From Ruminiclostridium herbifermentans (lineage in GTDB: Bacteria; Bacillota; Clostridia; Acetivibrionales; DSM-1351), in the NCBI RefSeq assembly GCF_005473905.2, contig NZ_CP061336.1, positions 1,348,501-1,412,500 of the forward strand: a DNA stretch of 64,000 nucleotides, given 5' to 3'. The position numbers and the translations under genes were made by a program. The notes beneath the pieces are model-generated. The model ran no database searches and was not told the origin of the DNA. It worked only from the letters and a program-made list of their open reading frames with translations. Below are positions 8,940-18,504 of this stretch, one piece after another. The number at the start of each line of letters is the position of its first letter. Within the stretch, counting starts at the first letter, position 1.

Positions 8940-9836
8940 ATGATTAAAATATATAATAGAAAAACAGGAGAATACGAAACTGAAAATGTGGCAGGAGGCG
9001 CACTCCTTAATGCCTTATACACATCAAAGGCAGGCAAAGTAGGCCTTGAATTGTTAGTGAAGAGAAAAATATATTCTGCACTAACAGGCTTCTTCTGTGA
9101 TCTAAGGTTGAGCAAGAGAAGTATAGGAAAATTTGCAAAGAACTTCTCAATTGATTTAGAGGAATGTGAAAATAAGCTTGATGACTATAGCAGTTTCAAT
9201 GATTTCTTTTCAAGAAAATTAAAGCCTGTAGCTAGAAGCTTTGACAAGCCAGAAAATGAACTTTTATCACCGGGTGATGGACGATTACAGGCATGGAATA
9301 ACATTGACTATAAAGATATTATACAAATAAAGGGTATGAGTTATAGTCTTTCAGACTTGCTGCTTGATGAAAATTTAGCAAAAGAATATGACGGCGGAGC
9401 ATATATGATTTTGAGGCTTTGCCCAGTAGACTATCATAGATTTCACTTTTTTGACAGCGGTGTTTGCAGCAGTACAAAAAGGATTAAGGGTGAATACTAT
9501 TCTGTTAACCCTGTGGCCCTTAGGAAAATCCCAGAGTTATTCTGCAGAAACAAGAGAGAATATAGCATATTCAAGACGGACAACTTTGGTGAAGTTTTAT
9601 ATGTTGAAGTAGGAGCAACTTCTGTTGGCTCAATAGTTCAGACTTACGTTCCTGACTCTAGAGTAATAAGGGGAGAGGAAAAAGGGTATTTTAAGTTTGG
9701 TGGTTCAACAATTCTTCTGTTTTTTAAGAAGGATAAAATTGTGATAGATATGGATATCATAAATCAGACAAGTAATGGTTTTGAAACAAAAGTTTCAGCT
9801 GGTGAAGCTATCGGGAAAAAATACTCAAACAGTTAA
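8940..9836 (+). CDS. psd: Phosphatidylserine decarboxylase proenzyme
   Basis: Converts phosphatidylserine to phosphatidylethanolamine at the membrane using a pyruvoyl group made by self-cleavage. The ATG at 8940 (MIKIYNRKTGEYE) follows AGGAGATAT directly and is chosen over an in-frame start 39 bases upstream. The 298-residue product has FSRKLKP near 95, LLSPGDGR, the substrate-site block LCPVDYHRFHFF near 165 and the cleavage motif FGGSTILLFF near residue 262. In this motif the family is cut between Gly and Ser, and the GGST form is common in Clostridia. No phosphatidylserine synthase gene is adjacent. Confidence 0.93.
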   Translation: MIKIYNRKTGEYETENVAGGALLNALYTSKAGKVGLELLVKRKIYSALTGFFCDLRLSKRSIGKFAKNFSIDLEECENKLDDYSSFNDFFSRKLKPVARSFDKPENELLSPGDGRLQAWNNIDYKDIIQIKGMSYSLSDLLLDENLAKEYDGGAYMILRLCPVDYHRFHFFDSGVCSSTKRIKGEYYSVNPVALRKIPELFCRNKREYSIFKTDNFGEVLYVEVGATSVGSIVQTYVPDSRVIRGEEKGYFKFGGSTILLFFKKDKIVIDMDIINQTSNGFETKVSAGEAIGKKYSNS

Positions 9837-10078
9837 CTATACAAATTATACAAATTTTGTGCTCTAGAAATAGGTTGATTTTTTGTTGTTAATAGTTTTA
9901 TATTGGTTTATAATAAATTCAGTTGGATTTAATATACAAAGGCTTTGTATTTAAAAATGCAATATAGATAAACTATGTTGCTTATGCGGCTTCAACGGAG
10001 ATGCAGCATTTATATAATTTGATTGAGACATTACGAATATAAAATTTGTTGATGTAAGTAAGGGTTATGGAGGTTGTT

Positions 10079-11062
10079 ATGAGCGAAATAAAATCAATCG
10101 GAGTTTTAACCAGCGGCGGAGATGCACCCGGTATGAATGCTGCTATTCGAGCAGTTGTTAGAACTGGAATATATTATGGAATTAAAATGTTTGGAATAAG
10201 AAAAGGCTACAATGGTTTAATCAGTGGTGATATTTTTGAAATGAACGCCAGAAGTGTTTCTGATATAGTTCACCGTGGCGGGACAATATTGCAGACTGCT
10301 AGGTGCAAAGAATTTACTACAGATGAGGGTATGCAAAAGGCAATGTCGCTGTCAAGAGCCTTTGGATTAGATGCTCTTGTTGTAATTGGTGGAGATGGTT
10401 CCTATAGAGGAGCTAGAGATTTCAGCAAATATGGAATGAAGGTCATGGGGCTTCCTGGCACTATTGACAATGATATAGCCAGCACTGAATATACAATTGG
10501 CTATGACACTGCAATGAATACAGTTCAGGATGCACTTGATAAAATCAGGGATACTGCATATTCACATGAAAGATGTAGTGTGCTAGAGGTTATGGGCAGA
10601 CATGCTGGTCACATAGCACTGAATGTAGGTGTTGCTGGAGGTGCAGAAGTAATTTTACTTCCAGAAAAACAGTTCGATTTTGATAAGGATATTATTAGGA
10701 GAATAGTTCAAGGACGTAATAACGGTAAGAAAAACTATATTATAATCTTGGCAGAAGGTGTTGCTGAGAAAATTGGTGGAGCTCTTGAATTGGCAAAGAA
10801 GGTAGAAGACCTTACTGGTATAGAGACTAGAGGTACAGTACTTGGTTATATTCAAAGAGGTGGAAGTCCATCAATCAGAGACAGGGTAATGGCTAGTGCC
10901 ATGGGAGTAAAGGCAGTTGAACTGCTTAAGGATGGCGTATATAATAGAGTAATGTGTGTTGAAAAAGCTAAAATTGTTGATATAGATATAGATGAGGCTC
11001 TTTCAATGACTAAGGATATTGACCATGAAATGCTTAGATTAGTTGAAATTTTATCTATTTAA
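10079..11062 (+). CDS. pfkA: ATP-dependent 6-phosphofructokinase
   Basis: Phosphorylates fructose-6-phosphate in glycolysis. The ATG at 10079 has GGAGG seven bases upstream; the in-frame ATG at 10067 lies inside that site. The 327-residue product has TSGGDAPGMNAAIRA at the N-terminus, VIGGDGSYRGA near 103, LPGTIDNDI near 124, TIGYDTA and MGRHAGH. Gly in GGDGS and Gly in PGTIDND are the ATP-type residues; PPi-dependent enzymes carry Asp and Lys there. The gene stands alone, without pyk or accA nearby. Confidence 0.95.
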   Translation: MSEIKSIGVLTSGGDAPGMNAAIRAVVRTGIYYGIKMFGIRKGYNGLISGDIFEMNARSVSDIVHRGGTILQTARCKEFTTDEGMQKAMSLSRAFGLDALVVIGGDGSYRGARDFSKYGMKVMGLPGTIDNDIASTEYTIGYDTAMNTVQDALDKIRDTAYSHERCSVLEVMGRHAGHIALNVGVAGGAEVILLPEKQFDFDKDIIRRIVQGRNNGKKNYIIILAEGVAEKIGGALELAKKVEDLTGIETRGTVLGYIQRGGSPSIRDRVMASAMGVKAVELLKDGVYNRVMCVEKAKIVDIDIDEALSMTKDIDHEMLRLVEILSI

Positions 11063-11086
11063 TTAAGATTATGTACAAAACTAATA

Positions 11087-11143
11087 ACCCTTAATAAAGA
11101 TATGCTTTAGCTAGGTAGTATATCTTTATTAAGGGTGTTTTAT
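11087..11143 (+). terminator. Strong terminator between pfkA and the convergent gene
   Basis: The 17-bp arms 11087-11103 and 11120-11136 (ACCCTTAATAAAGATAT and its complement) are perfect, followed by GTTTTATT. It probably works in both directions, because the next gene converges on it. Confidence 0.85.
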
Positions 11144-11178
11144 TATGCTAAAATGTGGATTTCTAAATTCTTTTATTT

Positions 11179-12174
11179 CTAATTTTTAAAAATTAAATTC
11201 TGATATTTAAATGGGGCAGAAATATTGCAATCTACTCCTGAGAGATAGGAAGTATTTCCAAATAGTTTTAAAGCATATGATATGCTAGAAGTATTATTAA
11301 ATATAGCAGAGTATAAGACATCGCAGAATCTCTGAGTCCTTTGGTATGCTTCATTGAAAAGATCAATAAATGAGAGTCTGCTTTTTATATTTTCGTCATG
11401 GGGCATACACCATTCTGAATTCTCAAGATTCAAATAATCAAGTCCGTCAGTTAGCTTCAGGGGAAAGATAATACTTGAATAAAGAGGAAATCCATATATT
11501 ATAGAGTCTAATAATCCAATTGCTTTTAGCTTTATCCCATGGGTGTCCTTACATAGCTTTTCTACAAAAATCATGTCTTTAATGGCTTTGACAATTTCCT
11601 TTTTTGGAATTTGAATATCATAAACTGATTTAATAGCGCTTTCGTACATTTCGCTAATTATATTCCGTTCTGTAGGGGCCACATCAATAAGCTTGTAAGG
11701 ATTTATTTCATGAACTTTCTTATTTAGAAGCATGTCGCACATTAATACATCAATAGAGGTTTCAAATTTTCTATGATAGCAAATAAACAGATTTTCATTT
11801 GTATTTAGATGCGTTTTGAAACCTGATCTGTAATAAATATATGGATGGCCTAGGCTATCCATGCAGTTATGGCATAAGAAACCCATAAAATATACAGTTA
11901 GCAGACTTTTGGTATATTCATTTTGCTTAAGTATATATTCAATAATTGCCTTGAAAAATAAATTTACTTTTGTAGTATGCAAAATGTGTCCAATATTAGA
12001 GGGAAAGTTTTTTTTGCGCCAGGGCCAAACTTCATGGAAAAACATTATATCAGGGCCTTGAGTTCCTAAGTTAAATACATTTTGAAATTTGCCAATAAGC
12101 TCTTTGCATTTTTTACTTTCTATATTTTTAATAGCCTCTAACCCACAAAGGTAATGAGTTACTATATTTGGCAT
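11179..12174 (-). CDS. Zinc-dependent phospholipase C family protein
   Basis: The 331-residue product starts at 12174 (MPNIVTHYLCGLEAIKN) with AGGAGG six bases upstream. Histidines spread in the pattern of the zinc phospholipase C/S1-P1 nuclease fold are visible: VTHYLCG (7), LGTQGPDIMFFH (about 33-44), GHILHTT (about 60), YFMGFLCHNCMDSLGHPY (about 93-110) and CYHRKFETSIDVLM. No signal peptide is seen, which is usual for this uncharacterised bacterial subfamily and argues for an intracellular or unconventional location. Whether it hydrolyses lipids is not shown. The gene converges on pfkA. Confidence 0.75.
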   Translation of the reverse strand: MPNIVTHYLCGLEAIKNIESKKCKELIGKFQNVFNLGTQGPDIMFFHEVWPWRKKNFPSNIGHILHTTKVNLFFKAIIEYILKQNEYTKSLLTVYFMGFLCHNCMDSLGHPYIYYRSGFKTHLNTNENLFICYHRKFETSIDVLMCDMLLNKKVHEINPYKLIDVAPTERNIISEMYESAIKSVYDIQIPKKEIVKAIKDMIFVEKLCKDTHGIKLKAIGLLDSIIYGFPLYSSIIFPLKLTDGLDYLNLENSEWCMPHDENIKSRLSFIDLFNEAYQRTQRFCDVLYSAIFNNTSSISYALKLFGNTSYLSGVDCNISAPFKYQNLIFKN

Positions 12175-12668
12175 ATGTGCCCTCCTATAATTAGAGAAAT
12201 ACTCCTTAGCATAGTTTAACTTAACGTTAAAATATACTATTTTATTTTTCCATAAGTTTATTATATTTATTATGTCTAAATACATTTATTATATCAGCTA
12301 AATATTACTATATCTATAATTTGACCAAAATATTCCACTAAATACTGTTTTTACAATAGAATAAATAGAACAACTTGTTTTCATATATTACAGTGGGAAA
12401 TTGCAGTTACATACTTATATTAGAAAGTTGACTTAATATTTTAAGTGTTAAATAAGTACATGCGGATATTTAGGTGTGTTTATGTTTCTCATCTGCTTTG
12501 GCTGCTTAAAAACTATATACTTAATTTTGCTTCTTTTCTAGTTTGTTTTAGTTTCATCAATTTCCGTTTCTTTATGCGATACTAAATCAAATCCTAAAGC
12601 AATTGATAATGCATTAGCTGGTTCAAAATTATTAAAGACTATTGACAATGGACTTAATTAGTTATATA
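12175..12668. other. Intergenic region without an intact gene
   Basis: From about 12544 to 12661 a plus-strand frame reads FVLVSSISVSLCDTKSNPKA and on to GLN stop. It has no start codon or ribosome-binding site, so it could be the decayed end of a gene. The rest is AT-rich, with nothing identifiable. Confidence 0.3.
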
Positions 12669-12715
12669 GTTAGTTACATAAGTAATTAACCAAATGGCCA
12701 ATTAACACATATAAT
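12669..12715 (+). promoter_or_regulatory. Operator palindrome and promoter of the first GntR-ABC operon
   Basis: The 22-bp sequence at 12669-12690, arms GTTAGTTAC and GTAATTAAC with an ATAA centre, is palindromic with one mismatched pair. A -10 TATAAT lies at 12710-12715. The right arm of the palindrome overlaps where the -35 would sit, so binding there would block transcription. The obvious candidate to bind is the GntR protein encoded 56 bp downstream. Confidence 0.6.
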
Positions 12716-12745
12716 GTTTTTGAATAAAAATGTGGAGGTGATATT

Positions 12746-13114
12746 TTGAAAATAGATTTTGATAAAGATAAGCCAATTTATATCCAGTTAGCTGAAGGGA
12801 TAGAGGATGCTGTACTTTCAGGAGTATATGATGAGGAAACACAGATTCCATCTACAACTGAGATTTCTGTAAATTACAAGATTAATCCTGCAACGGCGCT
12901 GAAGGGAATAAACTTATTGGTTGATGAGGGTATTGTATATAAGAAGAGGGGGTTAGGTATGTTTGTAGCAACAGGAGCAAAGGAAAAAATTCTAGACAAG
13001 AGAAAAGTAACTTTTTTTGATTCATACATTAATACACTAATTTCTGAAGCTAAAAAGCTTTCTATATCTAAGGAAGATATAATAAAAATGATAGAAAGAG
13101 GGTTTGATAAATGA
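12746..13114 (+). CDS. GntR-family regulator, YtrA type
   Basis: This 122-residue protein is only the winged-helix DNA-binding domain (FDKDKPIYIQLAEGIEDAVL, then TTEISVNYKINPATALKGINLL) plus a short helical tail that probably dimerises. That is the YtrA subfamily layout, which controls ABC transporter operons in Firmicutes. The start is TTG at 12746 with GGAGGTG upstream. It overlaps the ABC ATPase gene by four bases (ATGA), so the two are coupled. Likely autoregulated through the upstream palindrome. Confidence 0.88.
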   Translation: MKIDFDKDKPIYIQLAEGIEDAVLSGVYDEETQIPSTTEISVNYKINPATALKGINLLVDEGIVYKKRGLGMFVATGAKEKILDKRKVTFFDSYINTLISEAKKLSISKEDIIKMIERGFDK

Positions 13115-13962
13115 GTTATATAGAGATAAAAAATATTACGAAGAAATTTGGAGATATAGCTGCTCTTGAAGATGTATCTATAACTTTGGAGAAAAACAAA
13201 ATATACGGGCTATTAGGAAGAAATGGTGCAGGAAAGACCACATTACTAAATCTTATAACAAACAAGATTTTTCCTACAGAGGGAGAAATATTGGTAGATG
13301 GTGATAATGTGATAGAAAATGATAAGCCCTTATCAAAAATTTATTATATGACTGAAAAAAACTTCTATCCAGATTCAATGACTGTAAAAAGTGCTTTTAG
13401 GTGGGGTAAAGAATTTTATCCGGATTTTGATATTAATTATGCAGAAGCTTTGAGTGAGAAGTTTTTACTAAAAACTAATAAAAAGATAAAATCTCTTTCA
13501 ACAGGATATAAATCCATTTTTAAGATTATTATTTCATTATCCTGTAATGCACCAGTTATTTTGTTAGATGAACCTGTACTTGGCCTTGATGCCAACCATA
13601 GAGATTTATTTTACAAAGAACTCATTCAAAGTTACAGTGAAAACCCTAGAACAATAATTATTTCAACACATTTGATTGAAGAAGCTGCAGATATAATAGA
13701 GAATGCAATAGTTCTGAAAAATGGGAAGATAATTATGAATGACTCAGTTGAAAGCATACTTTCAAAAGGCTTTTGTGTTTCAGGTGGGGCGGCTGCAGTT
13801 GATAAATTTATAGCTGGGAAAAATGTATTAGGAACTGATGTACTTGGAGGGCTAAAAACTGCTTACCTCATGGAAAAGCTTGATCAAAACAGTGTTCCTG
13901 AAGGATTGGAAATATCAAAATTAGATTTACAAAAATTGTTTATTTATATGACGAATTCTTAG
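13111..13962 (+). CDS. ABC transporter ATP-binding protein
   Basis: A 283-residue ATPase with Walker A GRNGAGKTT near residue 37, an abbreviated signature LSTGYKS near 130 in place of LSGGQ, Walker B VILLDEPVLGLD near 150 and the switch histidine in STHLIEE near 188. It pairs with the permease encoded 10 bp downstream. Transporters of this GntR-linked class usually export or remove antimicrobial peptides or handle envelope stress. The substrate here is unknown. Confidence 0.88.
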   Translation: MSYIEIKNITKKFGDIAALEDVSITLEKNKIYGLLGRNGAGKTTLLNLITNKIFPTEGEILVDGDNVIENDKPLSKIYYMTEKNFYPDSMTVKSAFRWGKEFYPDFDINYAEALSEKFLLKTNKKIKSLSTGYKSIFKIIISLSCNAPVILLDEPVLGLDANHRDLFYKELIQSYSENPRTIIISTHLIEEAADIIENAIVLKNGKIIMNDSVESILSKGFCVSGGAAAVDKFIAGKNVLGTDVLGGLKTAYLMEKLDQNSVPEGLEISKLDLQKLFIYMTNS

Positions 13963-13972
13963 GAGGTATAAA

Positions 13973-14707
13973 ATGAGACTAAAATCTGTAGTTAAGTATA
14001 ATCTTTATGATATAAGATATGGGGTAATGGTTTATTATATTGTTATAGCTGCATTAATGGGTTTACTTATTTTTATGCGGCAAACTGGACTTGTAAGAAT
14101 TGGCACTAGCGGTTTTGTTAGTGGAGCTGAGGCTTCTGCAATTTTCTTGTTTGTGTGCGGCTTAAACTCCTTCAAGCAAATTTACTTGTATTTATCCACT
14201 AATGGAATAACCAGAAAAACTCAGTTTTATGGATTTCTCATTAGTTCAGTTATTATATCTGCAGGGATGGCTTTCATTGATACTGCATCTACAAATATAA
14301 TAAATATATTTATGAATTATCGTCCAATGTTTTATCAACTTTTTAATCAATTTACAGTGGAATCTTCTCAATTTCTAATTACGATAATGAGCTTTTTATG
14401 GAATGCAACAGTTAATTTACTAGCATTTGTTATAGGATATTTAATTACTACTTTATATTATAGAATGTCTAAGATACTAAAAATAATTGTATCTGTTGGT
14501 GTACCGTCTTTTTTTATAATTGGTTTTCCAATGTTAGCTAGTTATTTATATAAGATTGGATATATTAATGAATTTACAGCTGCAATAAAATTTTTGATAG
14601 ATGGAAATGGTAATCCTATTGTGAATGTAATAATTATTGTATTAGAAATTGCTATAGTGGCAGGATTATCATATTTGTTGGTTAGAAAGGCACCTGTGAA
14701 AGAGTAA
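13973..14707 (+). CDS. ABC transporter permease, small hydrophobic subunit
   Basis: The 244-residue protein has about six predicted membrane segments, including YYIVIAALMGLLIFM near 25, SAIFLFVCGL near 62, a long segment near 155-165, and a C-terminal segment ending LVRKAPVKE. AGGAGG lies eight bases before the ATG. It is the third gene of the operon and very probably the membrane partner of the ATPase. I do not recognise a named family beyond ABC-2-like permeases. Confidence 0.75.
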   Translation: MRLKSVVKYNLYDIRYGVMVYYIVIAALMGLLIFMRQTGLVRIGTSGFVSGAEASAIFLFVCGLNSFKQIYLYLSTNGITRKTQFYGFLISSVIISAGMAFIDTASTNIINIFMNYRPMFYQLFNQFTVESSQFLITIMSFLWNATVNLLAFVIGYLITTLYYRMSKILKIIVSVGVPSFFIIGFPMLASYLYKIGYINEFTAAIKFLIDGNGNPIVNVIIIVLEIAIVAGLSYLLVRKAPVKE

Positions 14708-14743
14708 AACAAAAATGCTGCAGTATAAGAAAGTTAAGTTATT

Positions 14744-14851
14744 AAAAAAGTACCAGATGTTTAATCCTTTGAACAGCCCCCCATAAGTTAGGACTAAAAC
14801 TTTAACTTATGGGGGCGCATTACTTTGCAGGATATAACAACTGGTACTTTA
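14744..14851. terminator. Nested inverted repeat between convergent ABC operons
   Basis: An inner stem of 13 bp, CCCCCATAAGTTA (14778-14790) with TAACTTATGGGGG (14803-14815), is enclosed by outer arms AAAGTACCAG and CTGGTACTTT with partial pairing between. It lies exactly between two convergent operons. A bidirectional terminator is the simplest reading; the nested outer arms also resemble a miniature mobile element. Confidence 0.6.
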
Positions 14852-14914
14852 TTAATTTCACAACTCTAAAATATCTGACTATTAAACTATCACGTTAGTA
14901 TACTTAGATGCTAA

Positions 14915-16924
14915 CTATTTTTCTTCTAAAGGCTTTATCTTATCCAAATAGCTTTGTAATTCCTTGGAAATATTATCGCCAAAGGTTACTACATAATCAT
15001 AATAGTGATGGTTTAAACTACCCTTGAGTATAACCAAATATGACGAAGAACTGTCTTTATATACCTCGTCAGTAGGATATTCTAAAATTTCTTTGATTAG
15101 TGCCTTGTCAGTTATTTCAATAGCAGTGGATGACTCTATACTTTCCACTTTTACGTAAGAATTAAATGTATAATCATATTTATAATCCATTGACTGAAGG
15201 GTAATATATTCTATATCTTCTGGTTTTATAATTATTTGATCATAAAGGCCTTCTTTTTTCAACCAATCAATAGTATTTGTATAATCTGATCTCAGTGCGT
15301 AAGTAATATTTTTATTCTTTGTATCAATAATAGTTATAGTGATTATTTCATTTGGAGATGATATCAAATCCTTATAATCTAAAGTTTTAATATCCTTTCT
15401 AATAGCTGTTTTAAATCCTTCTAGCTGAGTTTTATCTGAAACAATAAGTGGATTTTTAGCTGCGCGTCGGTCGTTTAATTCTATATATTTTATATCTTCA
15501 GCTTCCTGATAAAGTATAGGGAATCTATTTTCTTTGTATTCATCACTTTCATAAATTGGAGCAAGAACTGAAGCATGAGTGATAGTATCTATTGAATATC
15601 TTCTAATTAATCTTTTGCCGTTTTTCAGCTTATATGCGATGTACTGATTGTTTCCATTGTTATTTCTGTTGTCAAGGACATATTGATGCAATTTTGTAAC
15701 GTTTTCAATGTTTTTTATATCTTTATAAAGAGTTGTATCACTATTACCATAATTGTTTTCATTAAAGTCTGGATCATCCTTGTGTTCAAACCAATAAATA
15801 TTGTATCCGATATATGTTTCTTCAATTTCGTCTGGATTTGGAATCTTGTTAACATAGCCTATAACATCAAAATGTACACCTAATATCAATAATACTAAAG
15901 CCAGTGCGAATCCTAAATATCCCTTATAGGTGTGTAAAATCTTAAAGGATTTGTTTGTTAACATTTGAACTACAACATATGCAATTAGCGAACTTATAAA
16001 ATACCCTACAACTGCAAATGAAAACTTTTCATTTCCTATTCCTAAAAAGTAAGCTCCACCAAAAAGAGTTGCGCATGTAACAAAGCCATAAATAAATATT
16101 GGTCTAATAGGTCTAAAAGTAATTATATCTCCAGCAGTCTCTGGTCTTCTGACTTTAAAGGCATATAGTCCGCCAATAAGTAATGCTATAGTAACAACAA
16201 TGTAAACAATTGTTATCACAAGCTGAGAGGATTCATAATCATCTATGTTAAACATTCTGAACATTGGCATATCATAGTAAAAATTTCTGTTTGAATAAGT
16301 ATCAAATCCGTATAGCATGCCACGAAGATTTACTCTTACAAATTCTGATAAGTACAAAGGAAGCAGATTAAGTATATAGACAAAAGCCAGCTGTGCAATA
16401 GAACTGCCTGTAAACATTCCTACAAATACGGACATGGCTAAAAACATAATACCAAAGAGAAGCGTATAACCTAACCAGATGAATATCAGTGCAACAGAAT
16501 AAATGTCTGACAGTGAGCTAAAGCAATTCATCAGCAGCATTATTATTGTATTTAAAAATACTGGTGCAGCAAATAAAATTATTGCAGATAAAATACTGTT
16601 AAAATATAGAGCTGTTCTTGTTAATGGTAAGCTATGATATAGGGATACTTGACGATTTTTTTGCATATATCTGAAAACTAAGGCCCCAATAGCAATTGGT
16701 ACTACAAGAAGGAAAACTTGACTTGAGCCTCCATTAAAAAGTAGTTCTCTTTCAATAGAATCCTTAAGCCATTGAGAATTATTATTATCATTTATGTGCT
16801 GAATATAATGATTGAAGGGCATTACAAAAAATAGTGCTAAAGCGTATAAAACACTAACCCACCAAAATCTTTTAATATCGCTTATTATTAATCCCTTTTT
16901 AAATGAGGATGTTTTCAATTTCAT
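14915..16924 (-). CDS. ABC transporter permease, large subunit with extracytoplasmic domain
   Basis: The 669-residue protein has membrane segments near residues 22-40, 70-88, 105-130, 145-165, 170-195, 235-255 and 275-360. A hydrophilic domain of about 300 residues at the C-terminus is likely extracytoplasmic and resembles the DUF6449 region of YtrC/YtrD-type permeases. The N-terminus (SDIKRFWWVSVLYALALFF) and the RQVSLYHSLPLTR motif near 90 are typical of this group. It overlaps the ATPase gene by 26 bp, and a GGGGGTAAAGG site precedes the ATG. Its substrate is unknown, but the large external domain suggests peptide binding. Confidence 0.8.
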   Translation of the reverse strand: MKLKTSSFKKGLIISDIKRFWWVSVLYALALFFVMPFNHYIQHINDNNNSQWLKDSIERELLFNGGSSQVFLLVVPIAIGALVFRYMQKNRQVSLYHSLPLTRTALYFNSILSAIILFAAPVFLNTIIMLLMNCFSSLSDIYSVALIFIWLGYTLLFGIMFLAMSVFVGMFTGSSIAQLAFVYILNLLPLYLSEFVRVNLRGMLYGFDTYSNRNFYYDMPMFRMFNIDDYESSQLVITIVYIVVTIALLIGGLYAFKVRRPETAGDIITFRPIRPIFIYGFVTCATLFGGAYFLGIGNEKFSFAVVGYFISSLIAYVVVQMLTNKSFKILHTYKGYLGFALALVLLILGVHFDVIGYVNKIPNPDEIEETYIGYNIYWFEHKDDPDFNENNYGNSDTTLYKDIKNIENVTKLHQYVLDNRNNNGNNQYIAYKLKNGKRLIRRYSIDTITHASVLAPIYESDEYKENRFPILYQEAEDIKYIELNDRRAAKNPLIVSDKTQLEGFKTAIRKDIKTLDYKDLISSPNEIITITIIDTKNKNITYALRSDYTNTIDWLKKEGLYDQIIIKPEDIEYITLQSMDYKYDYTFNSYVKVESIESSTAIEITDKALIKEILEYPTDEVYKDSSSSYLVILKGSLNHHYYDYVVTFGDNISKELQSYLDKIKPLEEK

Positions 16925-17798
16925 AGCCTTTACCCCCTAATTCGTAAATAAATATTTCTTCAAGAGAAAGTGGGAGAATATCCATAATTACTGGATTAGT
17001 TGATTTAACTCTTGAAAGAATGCTTTCTTTGCTGCCTCTAACAATGAATTGCGACACACTTCCACTTTTAGTATGATGTAAAATTTCGGCATCCTTAAAA
17101 ATATCTGCCGGAGCATCACCTGTGTAGGCTACCTGTATTTTATGAATGTCAGATTTCATATTGTCAAGCTCTCGTTCAACCATCATTTTACCCTTATATA
17201 GGATTCCAACATGATCACAAACATCTTCTAATTCACGTAAGTTATGAGATGAAACTAATACAGTAGTGCCATATTCAGCAACATCCTGTAAAACCAGATT
17301 CCAAACCTTTTTTCTCATAACAGGGTCAAGGCCATCTACAGGTTCGTCGAGAATCATAACCTTTGGTTTAGCAGAGATTCCTAGCCAGAAGGCAACCTGC
17401 TTTTGCATTCCCTTTGAAAGTTTTGTCACTCTTCTCTTAATATCAATAGGAAATACCTGCTTCAAGGTATTGAATCTTTCCCAGCTCCATGTGGGATACA
17501 TGCTTGCGTAGAAGTTTGCCATTTCCTTTATACTGTATTGAGAAAAATAAAATAGGTCATCAGATATATAAACAATTTTTGCTTTTGTTTCAGGGTTATC
17601 AAATACAGATTTATCATCTATGGTAATGGTACCTGATTCATTTTTGTATATACCGACTAAATGCTTTATAAGTGTAGTTTTACCTGAGCCATTTGGCCCG
17701 AGAAGCCCGTACACAGAGCCTTCCTTGATATGTATATCAAGTTGGTCTAAAGCTTTAAAATCGCCAAATGACTTGCTTAGTGATTTAACATCTATCAT
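16899..17798 (-). CDS. ABC transporter ATP-binding protein
   Basis: The 299-residue ATPase has Walker A GPNGSGKTT near 37, the variant signature LSKGMQKQVAF near 135, Walker B VMILDEPVDGLD near 155 and the switch histidine in SSHNLRELED near 190. It overlaps the regulator gene by four bases and the permease gene by 26, so the three proteins are coupled at translation. It is the counterpart of the ATPase at 13111, although the two operons use very different permeases. Confidence 0.9.
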   Translation of the reverse strand: MIDVKSLSKSFGDFKALDQLDIHIKEGSVYGLLGPNGSGKTTLIKHLVGIYKNESGTITIDDKSVFDNPETKAKIVYISDDLFYFSQYSIKEMANFYASMYPTWSWERFNTLKQVFPIDIKRRVTKLSKGMQKQVAFWLGISAKPKVMILDEPVDGLDPVMRKKVWNLVLQDVAEYGTTVLVSSHNLRELEDVCDHVGILYKGKMMVERELDNMKSDIHKIQVAYTGDAPADIFKDAEILHHTKSGSVSQFIVRGSKESILSRVKSTNPVIMDILPLSLEEIFIYELGGKGYEIENILI

Positions 17799-18184
17799 TT
17801 TTTTGATGCCTCCTTTTTTGCGTAAGTATCATGTATTACATTAATAACAGTTTGTTCAGTGGTTAAAAGGTATATCAGTTCTTCAGTTGTTTTGACCAGT
17901 TGTGCAAATAGTTCGTTTCGTCGTGTTTCTACAGAAGTTTTATCGAGTGGGGCAATAAAGTTGCCTTTTCCTTTTATGGAATAGATACAGCCTTCAACTT
18001 CCAATTCTTTGTATGCTTTTTGAATTGTGTTGGGATTGATTGTAAGCATTTGCGCAAGCTCTCGTACAGATGGAATTTTTTCATTTGGCTTGACAGCACC
18101 GCTGATAATCAATTCCTTAATCTTATCCTTTATCTGTTCGTATAAAGGGTTAGAGTCTTTGAAATCTAATTGAATCATAGGCAC
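17795..18184 (-). CDS. GntR-family regulator, YtrA type
   Basis: A 129-residue winged-helix protein (DSNPLYEQIKDKIKELIISG, then SVRELAQMLTINPNTIQKAY and IYSIKGKGNFIAP) with a short helical C-terminus, as in YtrA. It is first in a three-gene operon and is preceded by a near-consensus promoter overlapped by a repeated AGTACA motif. It probably represses its own operon and is relieved by an envelope-active compound, by analogy with the family. Confidence 0.9.
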   Translation of the reverse strand: MPMIQLDFKDSNPLYEQIKDKIKELIISGAVKPNEKIPSVRELAQMLTINPNTIQKAYKELEVEGCIYSIKGKGNFIAPLDKTSVETRRNELFAQLVKTTEELIYLLTTEQTVINVIHDTYAKKEASKK

Positions 18185-18212
18185 CTCCTTAATTTTTAAC
18201 TGTATTAATAGT

Positions 18213-18264
18213 AATAGTACACTTAGTACAGTATTAGTATAATGCCAAATGATGGGGATGTCAA
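18213..18264 (-). promoter_or_regulatory. Sigma-A promoter with overlapping operator of the second GntR-ABC operon
   Basis: Read on the minus strand, TTGACA (18264-18259) and TATACT (18241-18236) are separated by exactly 17 bp, an almost perfect housekeeping promoter. Just downstream, 18235-18213 holds an imperfect palindrome in which AATACTGTAC faces GTACTATT. Its place at the transcription start fits a repressor site for the GntR protein encoded by the first gene. Confidence 0.8.
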
Positions 18265-18504
18265 TATACTTAATTATTAAAATAAGATGTTAATTTATTA
18301 CACCCACTAATAAAAATTTTTAAGAAAGTAATCAAAAAATATAAATTAAAGACTAGCAATGAAAATCAACAAAATTAAAATAAATAATAACAATTATAGA
18401 GGAATTTAAAATATTTTGAAGAATTAAACATATAAATAAGCATATGGATATAATTATGTTATATATTGAAAGAAAATAAATATGGTACAAAGGGAGATGA
18501 TATT

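Noticed and set aside
12544-12661. Plus-strand frame ending LLKTIDNGLN
   Set aside because: No start or ribosome-binding site; at most a pseudogene tail.
14744-14851. Nested inverted repeat as a member of repeat family B (both contain GTACCAG and CTGGTAC)
   Set aside because: Only the short outer motif is shared; the inner sequence is unrelated, so a bidirectional terminator is the simpler reading.
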